Shown here: positions 1-8,605 of the stretch, piece after piece | Layout of the letters: each line of letters opens with the position of its first letter | How positions within the stretch are numbered: position 1 is the first letter of the stretch | Origin: Cohnella sp. GbtcB17 | Lineage (GTDB): Bacteria > Bacillota > Bacilli > Paenibacillales > Paenibacillaceae | Length of the DNA: 55,216 bases | Reading direction: 5' to 3' | Assembly (NCBI RefSeq): GCF_019091135.1 | Contig: NZ_JAGXJW010000013.1 | Location: 1 to 55,216, forward strand | Made by a program: the position numbers and the translations under genes | Notes under the pieces: model-generated | Told to the model about the DNA's origin: nothing | Seen by the model: the letters and a program-made list of their open reading frames with translations, nothing else | Database searches by the model: none

Positions 1-2483
1 AGGCCGGTGCCGCCGTACTTACGGTTGATACCCGGGTGAAGCTGCGAGAACGATTGGAACAAGCGGCCGAGCTTGTCCGCCGGAATGCCGCTCCCCGTGT
101 CGGACACTTCGAACTCCAGCATATCGGGCGCATGCCGTGCGCCGGGCGCCCCGCGCAGCCGGACGGAGACGCTGCCCGCGTCGGAGAATATGACCGCGTT
201 GCCGACCAGGTTGACGAGCACCTGCCGAATGCGGACGGCGTCGCCGCCGAAGGTGTCCGGCACGCCTTCCTCGATGCGGATGTCGAGCGCGATGCCCTTC
301 TCCTCCGCTTTGACCGCGAACAGCTCGCGGACGGAGTCGAGCAGCTGGGCCGGATCGACGGGCTCGCATTCGAGATCGAGCTTCCCGGCCTCGATCTTGC
401 TGAAGTCCAGGATGTCGTTCAGAATGCGCAGCAGGCTGCGGCTGCTTTTCATGACGATGTCCGCGTACTCGCGCTGCGTCTCCGAGAGCGGGGTGTCGAG
501 CAGCAGGTCGGTCATGCCCATGATGCCGTTCATCGGCGTCCGCAGCTCATGGCTCATGATCGCGAGAAACTCCGACTTGGCATGGTCCGCGCGCTCGGCC
601 GATTCCTTGGCCTTCAGCACTTCGACCTCGCTCGTGATGTCCCGCCACACAACGACGGCGCCCCGAATCTCGCCGCGATCCGTGATCGGCGTCACGCGGT
701 AGTCGGCGAGGAAGCTTGAGCCGTCCGTCCGCCAGAATACGTCTTCTCGCGCTGCGCGCGGCCGTCCGTCCCGGATCGTCAGATGGACGGGAGATTTGCC
801 ATCGGCGTAGCGGCTGCCGTCGGCGCGTGTATGATGGACCAGCTCCTGGTACGGCCGCCCCGCGAACGAATCCGGTTCGCAGCCCAGCATGCGGGCGCCC
901 GGCGGATTCAGGAAGATGCCCCTGCCTTCCCGGTCGACGCCGAAGATGCCCTCGGATACAGATCTCAGGATAAGCGCATGCTCATGGCCAAGCTTCTCGA
1001 TCTGCTCGAGATGACGCTTGCGCTCGGTAATATCGGAGGCGATGCCGAAGACGCCGACGACGCGGTCGTCCACAAAGATCGGCACGTTCGTGACGTTCAG
1101 GTCAAGCAGCGAGCCGTCTTTGTGCAGGGCGACGAGATCATAGTTATGGGGCTCGCCCTGCGCGGCGCGATTGAAATTCGCTTGCGTGCGCGCAAGGTCC
1201 GGCGGGTTAACGAGATGGACGAACGATCCCGGCATCAGCTCTTCGCGTTTGTAGCCGAGCATTTTCTCCAGCCCCCCGTTGAGGGAAGTGAAGTTGCCCT
1301 CCAGGTCGAACGAATACACGCCCGAAGGATTGTAGTCGAACAGAGACTTGTAGCGCTGCTCGCTCTCCCGGAGCTGCTCTTCCATCTGCCGGCGCTCGGT
1401 GATGTCCTGGAGCGTGCCGAGCAAGCGGTCGACCTCTCCGGTCTCCGGCTTCATGATCGATTGGATCCGGGCATGGATCAGGCGCGTATCCCCGTCCACG
1501 GTCAAGATGCGGAAGTCCGCCTCGTGAAAGCCGCCCAGTAGCGCTTCCTGCAAGTTCCCCTGAATGCGCTTGCAGTCTCCGGGATGCAGGCAGGCGAAAA
1601 AGGCGTCGAGATCGATCCGGTGCCGGTCGATTCGGCCGTCGAACATGCGGTGCATCTCGTCGGAGCAAGAGAACCGTCCGCCGGCGATCTCCCAGTCCCA
1701 CGAGCCGATGCACGCGAGCCGCTGCGCCTCGGCCAGATTTTCCTCGGACTTCTTGCGCGCGGTGATGTCCCGCCCGATGCCGACGATCTTGTCCAGCTCG
1801 CCGTCCGCGGCTCGCAGCACTTCGAACGTCGTCTCGAACCAGAGATAACGACCGTCCCGATGACGCACCCGACACTCGAACACGTCGGCGTCGCGGAAGG
1901 TCTGCGTCTGCAGCTGCTTGACGTCGTCGGGATGGTACAACGCCATATTGTTGCGGCCGACGAGCTCGGCCGGCTCGTAACCGAGCAATGGTTGGACGGC
2001 AGGGGATACGTAGCGGGTGATCCCGTCAAGCGTTGCGACGGTGATCAGGTCCTGCGCGTGATCGAGCACGAGCCGTGCAAGCGTCTCCTCGGACAGCGAA
2101 TCGGCCGGCGAGGTCGCTACGGTCTCCGTCGCTTGAACCGCGATGGCCCGAATGGCGCCGTCGCTTCGAATCGGGAACAGATGGAGGCGGGCGGTAACGG
2201 ACGATCCGTCCTTGCGCGCGCAGGTCTCGGTTAATTCAAGGCGGGGCAGGCTGCCCCCCAGCAGCTGCGCAAGACGCACGTCGAACTCGCCGGAAGCTTG
2301 AACCGCGATTTGCGTATAGGACATGCCTCTCAGCTCTTCCTCGCCATATCCGAGCATCTCGCAAAAAGACGGGTTGGCGCCGATCCAGACGGACGCGTCG
2401 GGGGAGAGGAAAGCCGTGCCCACCGGCGAATGGTCGTATAATTGTTCGTAAGGCAAGGCCGGGTTCGTGAATGCGTGCTCCAT
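1..2483 (-). CDS. Multi-PAS sensor histidine kinase (C-terminal part beyond window)
   Basis: The gene reads leftward from an ATG at 2483, preceded by a GGAGG site, and runs off the window, leaving about 827 codons. I read about five consecutive PAS/PAC modules (roughly residues 10-120, 130-245, 255-375, 380-505 and 510-640). A HisKA dimerisation domain follows, with an intact H-box (MSHELRTPMNG, His near 643), and then an HATPase domain. The N box (NLVGNA) and G1 box (DTGSGIP) are visible. The sequence is cut exactly at the G2 box (YGGTGL). There is no membrane segment or signal peptide, so it should be a cytoplasmic redox, light or ligand sensor that autophosphorylates on His. Receiver domains may follow outside the window, which would make it a hybrid kinase. 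No partner regulator is visible, and the ligand cannot be inferred. Confidence 0.93.
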   Translation of the reverse strand, partial: MEHAFTNPALPYEQLYDHSPVGTAFLSPDASVWIGANPSFCEMLGYGEEELRGMSYTQIAVQASGEFDVRLAQLLGGSLPRLELTETCARKDGSSVTARLHLFPIRSDGAIRAIAVQATETVATSPADSLSEETLARLVLDHAQDLITVATLDGITRYVSPAVQPLLGYEPAELVGRNNMALYHPDDVKQLQTQTFRDADVFECRVRHRDGRYLWFETTFEVLRAADGELDKIVGIGRDITARKKSEENLAEAQRLACIGSWDWEIAGGRFSCSDEMHRMFDGRIDRHRIDLDAFFACLHPGDCKRIQGNLQEALLGGFHEADFRILTVDGDTRLIHARIQSIMKPETGEVDRLLGTLQDITERRQMEEQLRESEQRYKSLFDYNPSGVYSFDLEGNFTSLNGGLEKMLGYKREELMPGSFVHLVNPPDLARTQANFNRAAQGEPHNYDLVALHKDGSLLDLNVTNVPIFVDDRVVGVFGIASDITERKRHLEQIEKLGHEHALILRSVSEGIFGVDREGRGIFLNPPGARMLGCEPDSFAGRPYQELVHHTRADGSRYADGKSPVHLTIRDGRPRAAREDVFWRTDGSSFLADYRVTPITDRGEIRGAVVVWRDITSEVEVLKAKESAERADHAKSEFLAIMSHELRTPMNGIMGMTDLLLDTPLSETQREYADIVMKSSRSLLRILNDILDFSKIEAGKLDLECEPVDPAQLLDSVRELFAVKAEEKGIALDIRIEEGVPDTFGGDAVRIRQVLVNLVGNAVIFSDAGSVSVRLRGAPGARHAPDMLEFEVSDTGSGIPADKLGRLFQSFSQLHPGINRKYGGTG

Positions 2484-2690
2484 AAGAAGTTCCTCCTCCC
2501 GCTGTATACTGAGTTTATCAGGAAGAGCGCCTGAGGCCTAGCGGCAATGGCGAACAAAGTTCGCCGCGAAGTGCGCGGGAATTGTCGATATCGCATCGGA
2601 CTGCGGCATATATCGTCTCGGCTTTCCATAAATATAGTATACTGGCAGCAGTGGACAATAGTCCGAGCGAGAATAGAGGAGGCCGTGACA

Positions 2691-3056
2691 ATGGGATTTT
2701 TGGACAAAGTCAAATCCGGGCTGAACGACGCAGGCAACAAAGCCAAGGTTCTGGTCGACGTGAATCGCCTCAAGCTTCAGAACAGCTCGAAAAGGAAAGA
2801 GATCGAGGAGATCCAGCAGCAGATCGGCCAGCTGGTATTCGAGGCGGCCGTGGGCCGGCGCGTAGAGGTCGCGATTCACGAGCTGCAGCCCAAATACGAT
2901 CGTATCCTTGCGCTTGAGCTGGAGATCCAGGAGAACAAGGCGCAGATCAATGCTCTGTCCGACGAAAAGGAATGTGTCTGCGGCAAGTCGGCTCCGCTCG
3001 AAGCGAAGTTCTGCTCCGCCTGCGGCAGGACGTTTGATGCGGCGCCGGGCCTTTGA
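2691..3056 (+). CDS. Zinc-ribbon protein with coiled-coil
   Basis: This 121-aa cytoplasmic protein starts at the ATG at 2691, which has an excellent AGAGGAGG site 8 nt upstream. A longer in-frame reading from 2547 lacks such a site. Residues 1-35 are basic and amphipathic (MGFLDKVKSGLNDAG). Residues 35-90 form a charged heptad-rich helix. The C-terminus carries two Cys pairs (CVCG and CSACG), a typical zinc ribbon. Family members are common in Firmicutes and have no settled role. The gene stands alone, divergent from the PAS kinase and closed by a strong terminator at 3079-3122. The first pair is CxC rather than the usual CxxC, but four Cys remain to bind zinc. Confidence 0.8.
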   Translation: MGFLDKVKSGLNDAGNKAKVLVDVNRLKLQNSSKRKEIEEIQQQIGQLVFEAAVGRRVEVAIHELQPKYDRILALELEIQENKAQINALSDEKECVCGKSAPLEAKFCSACGRTFDAAPGL

Positions 3057-3078
3057 AGGAGCGAATCGCCTAAAAAAA

Positions 3079-3122
3079 GCCTGCCGGGAGAGCGAACAAG
3101 TCTCTTGCCGGCGGGCTTTTTT
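3079..3122 (+). terminator. Rho-independent terminator after the zinc-ribbon gene
   Basis: A long GC-rich stem (GCCTGCCGG.GAGAG pairing with CTCTT.GCCGGCGGGC) is followed by six or more T. The A-run on its left side means it could also act on the opposite strand. Confidence 0.85.
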
Positions 3123-3206
3123 CATTTGGCTTGCCGCAGCTTCCCGATCGCGCCTGGAGCTTATAGCCGCCTGCCTTAAAATAAATGAGAGAGAAGGGGG
3201 ACGGCA

Positions 3207-3977
3207 ATGCAGCTAATCGCGTGCGAAGAGGGGCTTCACGGGGAACTGAAAATCTTCGATACGACGGAGCTGTACGGCGAACTCGGCAGATTCCGTATCC
3301 TTCAATTCGCGGACGGGGCCGTCCAGGGGGCGATCGATCTTAGACAGCCTTCGCGCATCGTGCTGGCCTATCAGCGGGCGCTGGTCGGTCTCATGGACGC
3401 GATCCGGCCATCCTTCGGGCGGGCGTTCGTCATCGGCCACGGAGCGGGCACGATCGCGCGGCATTACGGGACCGAGCGTATTCGGTCGGCGGAGATCGAC
3501 CCGCTGGTCGCGGAGTGGAGCCGCGTCTACTTCGGCTGCCGGCACGCGAACGTTGCGATCGGCGACGGCCGCGTGCTGCTCGCCGGGATGGAGCCGGGCA
3601 GCCTGGATTACGTGATCGTCGATGCCTTTACTGCCGAAGGTACGCCGCCGCATCTGGCGACGCTGGAGTTCTACAAGCTGGCGCGCGACCGGCTGCGGGA
3701 GGGGGGCGCGATGCTGCTGAACGTCATCGGCCGCGGCAAAGGGGATAAGCGGATCGCCTCGATGCTGGCGACGCTGCAGGCGGTATTCCCGTACACGGCC
3801 GCGATATCGGCTGCGGCGCCGGGCGGAGAAGCGGGGGATAATCTGATCCTGATGGCCGGTCCTCGGGCGCTGGCGCGCGTCGGCATGCCGGCGGGCTGCG
3901 AGCCGGCGGAGATCGAGCCGGGATACGTGCGCAGAGACAGGGCGCGAAGCGGAGAAGGACAAGGCGGGCCTGAATAA
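3207..3977 (+). CDS. Spermidine-synthase-like SAM-fold protein
   Basis: A protein of 256 aa with an AGAAGGGGG site before the ATG at 3207. The fold is a Rossmann-like SAM-binding domain: a glycine motif (IGHGAGTIARHY), the acidic E of motif II (SAEIDPLV), a GDGR loop, and the VDAF..EGTPPHL segment characteristic of spermidine synthase-like proteins, where the Asp is the catalytic base in true aminopropyltransferases. The N-terminal beta domain of canonical SpeE (about 280-300 aa) is abbreviated, so it may use another substrate or be a methyltransferase. It stands alone, with 225 nt before the next gene. The role in polyamine synthesis is an inference from the fold only. Confidence 0.75.
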   Translation: MQLIACEEGLHGELKIFDTTELYGELGRFRILQFADGAVQGAIDLRQPSRIVLAYQRALVGLMDAIRPSFGRAFVIGHGAGTIARHYGTERIRSAEIDPLVAEWSRVYFGCRHANVAIGDGRVLLAGMEPGSLDYVIVDAFTAEGTPPHLATLEFYKLARDRLREGGAMLLNVIGRGKGDKRIASMLATLQAVFPYTAAISAAAPGGEAGDNLILMAGPRALARVGMPAGCEPAEIEPGYVRRDRARSGEGQGGPE

Positions 3978-4202
3978 ACGGCTTCGTCTGTCACTCGTTT
4001 TGAAATTGATTCGCGAGTCCTGTCCCCGCGAGGTTTGATCGTCATGGGAAAAATGGCATATGATTTCTAAAAAATGTGAATAGAGTTACAGAATATTCGC
4101 GCGCCGTACGGTATGATAGAAGCAATCGAACGCGCCCCCCGATCCGCATGCCTGCACACGCGACTACGGTAGATGGGTGCTCTACATACTGGAGGCCTCT
4201 TC

Positions 4203-5165
4203 ATGAAAACCGTACAAGCCGAGCCGGACGTCGCCCGGGAGATCGCCGGCGTCTTCGCGGAAGCCGCGGCGGGAGCGGATGCATATCCCGAGCCGCTGGG
4301 CGCCTTGCTCCGCGGGCTCGTCCTGCGGGCCGACCCGACGGGGCGGGACCGCAAGTCCAACTATATCGCCTTTATGCTGCCTTCATGGATCGCAGAGCAG
4401 ACGGGGACGAGTCCCGCGCTGTGCCGCGATCTTGCGGTAGGCAACGTCTATGCGATGCTGCATTTTTTTCTGCTCGACGACGCGATGGACGGCGGCGATG
4501 CAGGCATGGAAGGCCGAAGCGCCCTGGCGGCCGGCCAGCTCCTGCACGCCTTGTTCATCGAACGTTACGGCCGCCACTATACGCCGGACTCCCCCCTGTG
4601 GGCCTATTACCGGACGTATCTGGCCGAATGGGCGGCGGCCGTCTCCGATGAAGGGCTGCGGCGGGCGGATCCGCGCGCCCCTCGCGCACTGGCGCGCAAG
4701 TCGGCTCCGGTGAAGCTCGGCGCCGCCGCGGTTCTGCTGGCCGCGGGGCTTTCGGAGCGGATCGTCGATGCGGAAGCGGCAATCGAGCTGACGCTTGCGT
4801 CTTTGCAGCTTGCGGACGACTGGGCCGACTGGCGGGACGACCTGCCCGGAGAGGAGCGCAGCAACGCCTTTCTGACCTTGGTCAGACGCGAGAGCCTTGC
4901 CATGCCGGACGATCAACCGCTGCAGGAGCGATCGGTCCTACAGGCGATCTATCGCAAAGGCGCGCTGGAGCAGCTGGCGTCCATCGTGCTCGGCCACGCC
5001 GAGCGATTGTCGGCAATGCCGAATGTCGCGCCCGGACTGATCCGCTTCCAGCAGGACATCGTCGCGGGAATCTTGAGCGATGTCCGATCTGCCCGGGAGA
5101 CAACGGATAAATTGGCTAGCGGCGGCGGTTTTTCATATTTTTTATCAAAAATGAAAGAATTATAG
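4203..5165 (+). CDS. Class I isoprenoid-synthase-like enzyme, paired with an RiPP precursor
   Basis: This 320-aa, mostly helical protein starts at the ATG at 4203, where a GGAGG lies 7 nt upstream; an earlier ATG at 4173 has no such site. Two aspartate-rich motifs sit where trans-prenyltransferases and class I terpene synthases have theirs: DDAMD (residues 92-96, after LHFFLL) and DDWAD (205-209, in LQLADDWADWRDD). In the fold these bind Mg-diphosphate on opposite helices. A KxAPVKLG segment lies between them. The protein is soluble and has no signal peptide. It is followed 71 nt later by an NHLP-type peptide gene on the same strand. The fold is well supported. The substrate is unknown, and the family could be a cyclase, a prenyltransferase acting on small molecules, or a modifier of the peptide. 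Confidence 0.8.
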   Translation: MKTVQAEPDVAREIAGVFAEAAAGADAYPEPLGALLRGLVLRADPTGRDRKSNYIAFMLPSWIAEQTGTSPALCRDLAVGNVYAMLHFFLLDDAMDGGDAGMEGRSALAAGQLLHALFIERYGRHYTPDSPLWAYYRTYLAEWAAAVSDEGLRRADPRAPRALARKSAPVKLGAAAVLLAAGLSERIVDAEAAIELTLASLQLADDWADWRDDLPGEERSNAFLTLVRRESLAMPDDQPLQERSVLQAIYRKGALEQLASIVLGHAERLSAMPNVAPGLIRFQQDIVAGILSDVRSARETTDKLASGGGFSYFLSKMKEL

Positions 5166-5181
5166 GGACGAATCGCCTAAA

Positions 5182-5219
5182 CGTATGGTAGGATATGGGT
5201 GGATAGACCCAAACATACG
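5182..5219 (+). promoter_or_regulatory. Nested inverted repeat in the leader of the NHLP peptide gene
   Basis: Outer arms CGTATG (5182-5187) and CATACG (5214-5219) enclose inner arms TGGGT (5196-5200) and ACCCA (5207-5211), ending one base before the AAAAGG ribosome site. It could be an mRNA hairpin or an operator. Confidence 0.45.
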
Positions 5220-5236
5220 AAAAGGTCGTGAATCGA

Positions 5237-5473
5237 ATGTCCCTCGAAACGCTTAAAATCCAGGTCATCAAAAAGGCATGGGAAGATCCCGCATTCAAGC
5301 AACAGCTGCTTGCCGACCCCAAGGCAGCGGTCAAGGACGCGTTCGGCGTCGAGCTGCCGCAGGAGATTCAAGTGACGACCGTCGAAGAGACCGCCTCGCA
5401 CTACTACCTGGTCATTCCGCCGAATCCGGAGGACATCGGCAGCGGCCAATCAAACGTCGAGGTTGTTTGGTAA
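5237..5473 (+). CDS. NHLP-family RiPP precursor peptide
   Basis: A 78-aa peptide matching the nitrile-hydratase-alpha-like leader family (NHLP, known precursors of thiazole/oxazole-modified, lanthipeptide and other RiPPs). The helix KKAWEDPAFKQQLLADPKAA is followed by AFGVELPQ and by a strand segment ending LVIPPNPED, all hallmarks of that leader. The start is taken as the ATG at 5237, 11 nt after AAAAGG; a GTG at 5228 is an alternative. There is no GG cleavage site, and the tail after the leader-like part is short (DIGSGQSNVEVVW), so the core, if there is one, is about 13-16 aa. It contains Ser and Gln, no Cys, and a terminal Trp. It probably forms an operon with the isoprenoid-synthase-like gene. 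Its last 24 nt overlap the convergent kinase gene. Confidence 0.85.
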   Translation: MSLETLKIQVIKKAWEDPAFKQQLLADPKAAVKDAFGVELPQEIQVTTVEETASHYYLVIPPNPEDIGSGQSNVEVVW

Positions 5474-7390
5474 GACGCCCGCAGCGGCCGTCTCTTCCCC
5501 GGCGGCTTCGCCGGCAAGCGGGAGCCGAATTAACACTTCGGTTCCCTGCCCCTTGCGGCTCTTGAATTCGATGGTCCCCTTCATGACCTCGATGATGCGG
5601 AAGGTGACCATGGTGCCTAGTCCAGTCCCCTTCGACTTGGTCGAGAAGTACGGCACGCCCAGCTTGGCGATTTGCGCTTCGTCCATTCCTTCCCCGTTAT
5701 CCTTGATCCAGATCGTCGCTTCGCCGTCTTCCTCATAGGCATTGATCTCGATATAGCCGTCTTCCTTGAACGCTTCGATGCTGTTTTTCAGCAGGTTAAT
5801 GAGCGCCTGCTTGAACTTGGACGAGCTGCCGATGACGGTCAATCCCGAGTCCGCGTTAATCTGCAGCCTGCCGCCGTGCATCGCCGCATGCGGGGCGATG
5901 ATGACTTCGAGCTGCGCCAGCTCCTCGGCCAGATTCAGGGGAGAGACGGTCTCAAGCTCCGGCTTCGCGAAGGTCAGAAAGTCGGTAATGATGCCCGAAG
6001 CGCGATCGAGCTCGCTCACCGCGATGTTAAAATGCTTTTTGCTCTCGTTGTCTCCCCGCCCCGCGAGCAGTTGCAGAAAACCTCGCGTCACCTGCAGCGG
6101 ATTGCGGACCTCGTGCGCGACCGATGCAGCCAGATCGCTGATGATCTTCAGCTTTTCCGTCCGCTCCAGCCGATGGTTGAACAGCTCCAGACGCTTGGAG
6201 TAAGAGAGCAGCATCCGGTAATCGGCGGATATCCGTCTCGCCAGGATGATGACGAGCCCGACGATCAGCAGCACGACTCCGATTTTCCACAAGAACAGAA
6301 TGTAGCTCTTGCCGCTTGAATAGTAGAGGATCAGATCCGTAGCGCCAGAGAGCGCTAACAGGAAGAGGGAGGCGGATAAAATGATCGCGTCCCTGTTCTT
6401 GCGCAGCGCATTGATCACGGACAGCACGGCGATGATCAGCAGCTGAACCAGGATCAGCGAACCGAGGATCGGGTTCGTGAGCAGATAGTACAAGTCGTAG
6501 TAACGCTCGTTCGTCGCTTTGTACGCGACAAAGGCCAGAAAACAAAAGACGGAGAAGCCGGCCTGCCACTTGCGGAATCTCGTAAAGAAGCGGAAGCGGT
6601 TCCCCAGCACCTCGTCGACGTAATAGCTGAGCGCGGGAAAGAGCACGAACATCGACAGGTCGAACAATGACAAAAAGAGATTGGCGTACGACTTGTAATA
6701 GATATACAGCATCGGAGAATAGACGGATATCAGCGTGCCGATCGTCAGCGCGATCAGACAGAGCGAGATCCATGAGCTCCGCTGCCGCCGGTTGAGATAG
6801 CTCGAGCAGATGAGCATGATCAACGCCAGGAAGGAGATCGAGCCTCCGAGCATCAGATCGGGCAGCTCCCGGCGGATGTAGCTCTCCTCCAGCGGGGCGA
6901 ATTCGCCGACGCGAGCGTTCGTGATAAATCCTGCGCGCGTTCCTGTCGTCAGGATACGGACGTCAATGTTGGACGCACGATCGTACGAGCCCAGCGGCAG
7001 CAGCAGCCGGTTCAGGTGAAAGTCGAAGTCGCGCTTCGATTCGAAAAGGAGATCGCCCTCCCTGAAGGCAGCCAGCTCGAGTCCGTATAATCGCCGGACC
7101 AGCAGTCCGGGCCGCTGCCAGCCGTCCGTCGGCGGCACCTGGAGGCGAATCCATGCGCCTTGGGCGTCCGCGGGCAGATCGACCAGCGACGAGCCTGCCT
7201 GTGCATCGATCCATTCGCCGCCTTCGGGAGGCGAGACGCCGGGCCGCTCGCCGTCCGGGATCCACATGACCTGCCAGTGGTCGATATTCGCTTCCGGCAC
7301 GGCCGCCCAGCTTCGATTCGGCCCTATAATGAACAGCGCGGCGATGACGACCGCACATGCCAACGCTGCGATTAAGCGAACCGCTTTCAT
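5450..7390 (-). CDS. Membrane sensor histidine kinase, 7TM type
   Basis: I chose the start at 7390 (MKAVRL) because GGGGTG lies just upstream; this gives 646 aa. An N-terminal signal anchor (residues 7-25) is followed by an extracellular domain of about 150 aa. Roughly seven hydrophobic helices lie between residues 180 and 390, as in 7TMR-DISM receptors. The cytoplasmic part has a HisKA H-box (SVAHEVRNPLQ), an N box (LINLLKNSIEA), a G1 box (DNGEGMD) and a G2 box (TKSKGTGLG), in the style of sporulation kinases KinB/KinD. No response regulator is adjacent, so it may feed a remote phosphorelay; that is an inference. It is transcribed after the CarH-like gene on the same strand, with a 144-nt gap. 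Its 3' end overlaps the NHLP gene by 24 nt. Confidence 0.9.
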   Translation of the reverse strand: MKAVRLIAALACAVVIAALFIIGPNRSWAAVPEANIDHWQVMWIPDGERPGVSPPEGGEWIDAQAGSSLVDLPADAQGAWIRLQVPPTDGWQRPGLLVRRLYGLELAAFREGDLLFESKRDFDFHLNRLLLPLGSYDRASNIDVRILTTGTRAGFITNARVGEFAPLEESYIRRELPDLMLGGSISFLALIMLICSSYLNRRQRSSWISLCLIALTIGTLISVYSPMLYIYYKSYANLFLSLFDLSMFVLFPALSYYVDEVLGNRFRFFTRFRKWQAGFSVFCFLAFVAYKATNERYYDLYYLLTNPILGSLILVQLLIIAVLSVINALRKNRDAIILSASLFLLALSGATDLILYYSSGKSYILFLWKIGVVLLIVGLVIILARRISADYRMLLSYSKRLELFNHRLERTEKLKIISDLAASVAHEVRNPLQVTRGFLQLLAGRGDNESKKHFNIAVSELDRASGIITDFLTFAKPELETVSPLNLAEELAQLEVIIAPHAAMHGGRLQINADSGLTVIGSSSKFKQALINLLKNSIEAFKEDGYIEINAYEEDGEATIWIKDNGEGMDEAQIAKLGVPYFSTKSKGTGLGTMVTFRIIEVMKGTIEFKSRKGQGTEVLIRLPLAGEAAGEETAAAGVLPNNLDV

Positions 7391-7534
7391 ATTGCACCCC
7401 ATTTTACATGCGCATTCATCGGAAAATATAGGCGCGGGAAAATTTGCCTGTTATCAACTAAAATTCGACAGCATGAATCAAACTCCTGTAAGATCCGCCA
7501 AATCGTCGGGCAAAAGTTCAAGCGCAGCTGGGCC

Positions 7535-8470
7535 TTATTGCCTAGGTGCGAAAACGGCGAGACACCATGCTTCCCAGTCGACGTCGTCCTCGTAGCTGAC
7601 GCGTTCCCATTGCCTTCTAGGTTCGCCTTGCAAGCCGAAGCCGGAGCCGCCGAGCAGGACGTGAAGCTCCGGATATTGTGCCGTCGTCCGATCCAGCCAC
7701 TCCGAGAGCGGTACGATAAGCGCCGGATCGGTGACCGATATCGCGGCAACGCGCACGTCCTTCATTTCGATCAGCCGGCCAAGCCCTTCATAGGGCGTAT
7801 CCGGACCCAAATAAATGACGTCGACGCCCCGCTTTCGCAAATAGAGACTGAAGAGAAGCAGCCCGAGTTGATGGTGCTCGTCGGGCGGACAAAAAGCGAC
7901 AGCGCACGGCATACCCGGATCGACGGGCAGCGATCGGAACACTTGCATGAACCGCTGCAAAATGAGCTGCGAGGCGAAATGCTCCTGGGCGACGGCCAGG
8001 TTGCCCGATTCCCAGTCGTTGCCGATCCGGACGAGAAGCGGCGCGAGAATGCGATGGAATGTCATTTCATAGCCGTACAAGGATATCGCAAGATCGATGG
8101 CCCGATTGGCTTCCTCGGCATTAAAGGCGACCAGCGCGGGATACAGGCGATCCGCGATGTGCGCATCGATCCGGACGGACCGCTCCTGCTCGGACGCAAT
8201 CGAAAAGAGAGGGGGGACCTCGGCCGAACGGGGGACGGTTCGATCTGTCGATTTTTCTCTCTTCAGCCGGTGCGCGATCTCGCCGATCTTCATTCCCTGC
8301 TCTTTCATCAGCCGTTTGACTCGCCTGAGCGTAGCGACGTCCTCTTCGCTGTACAGGCGATGCCCGCCGACGCTCCGGAGCGGATGAACGATGCCGTGGC
8401 GCGCTTCCCAGGCGCGTAGCGTAACGCCTGGAATGCCGAGCATGTCCGAAACCTTCTGAATGCTGTACAT
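7535..8470 (-). CDS. CarH-like B12-binding MerR-family regulator (probable light sensor)
   Basis: 311 aa. Residues 1-70 are a MerR winged helix (YSIQKVSDMLGIPGVTLRAW, then GGHRLYSEEDV). A four-helix B12-cap domain carries the motif W-x9-E-H (WESGNLAVAQEH), which in CarH packs over the adenosyl group and defines light-responsive members. A Rossmann-like cobalamin domain follows with DEHHQLG (the His is the lower cobalt ligand), ISVTDP and GGSGFG. In the known family, adenosylcobalamin-bound tetramers repress DNA in the dark, and light breaks the Co-C bond and releases the DNA. The gene is divergent from a soluble chemoreceptor, and the shared spacer carries three pairs of 11-bp-spaced half-sites. 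The start has a GGAGG site. Light response itself is inferred from the motif. Confidence 0.9.
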   Translation of the reverse strand: MYSIQKVSDMLGIPGVTLRAWEARHGIVHPLRSVGGHRLYSEEDVATLRRVKRLMKEQGMKIGEIAHRLKREKSTDRTVPRSAEVPPLFSIASEQERSVRIDAHIADRLYPALVAFNAEEANRAIDLAISLYGYEMTFHRILAPLLVRIGNDWESGNLAVAQEHFASQLILQRFMQVFRSLPVDPGMPCAVAFCPPDEHHQLGLLLFSLYLRKRGVDVIYLGPDTPYEGLGRLIEMKDVRVAAISVTDPALIVPLSEWLDRTTAQYPELHVLLGGSGFGLQGEPRRQWERVSYEDDVDWEAWCLAVFAPRQ

Positions 8471-8489
8471 GGCGTACCTCCGCCAACAT

Positions 8490-8508
8490 TATACATAAAT
8501 GATACAAA
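8490..8508. promoter_or_regulatory. Candidate CarH operator pair 1
   Basis: TATACAT at 8490 and GATACAA at 8501 form a direct repeat with an 11-bp period, between a TATAAT-like -10 on the minus strand (8522-8517) and the carH-like start codon. This is consistent with autoregulation. Confidence 0.5.
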
Positions 8509-8564
8509 ACTTCTCTATTATAGCCGGAAAAAGAAGTCCCCGATATATAAAAGATCGATTTAAT

Positions 8565-8592
8565 TGCTTTGTTTGTATAGTTTATGTACAAT
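8565..8592 (+). promoter_or_regulatory. Promoter with candidate CarH operator pair 2
   Basis: TTGCTT (8565-8570), a 16-nt spacer and TACAAT (8587-8592) resemble a SigA promoter for the chemoreceptor. Inside it, TGTATAG (8574) and TGTACAA (8585) repeat at 11 bp and cover the -10. Confidence 0.5.
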
Positions 8593-8605
8593 ACGGAGGA
8601 AAAAC

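Noticed and set aside
36..2234. Several long rightward reading frames opposite the PAS kinase
   Set aside because: They are high-GC shadows: Arg/Ala/Gly-rich with no domain and no ribosome site, while the leftward strand encodes a clear kinase.
3062..5181. Identical 13-mer CGAATCGCCTAAA at 3062 and 5169
   Set aside because: A window of this size is expected to contain tens of chance 13-mer pairs; there is no further similarity around it.
5672..8419. Long rightward frames opposite the 7TM kinase and the CarH-like gene
   Set aside because: Composition is typical of antisense frames in GC-rich DNA; the true genes have domain motifs and ribosome sites.
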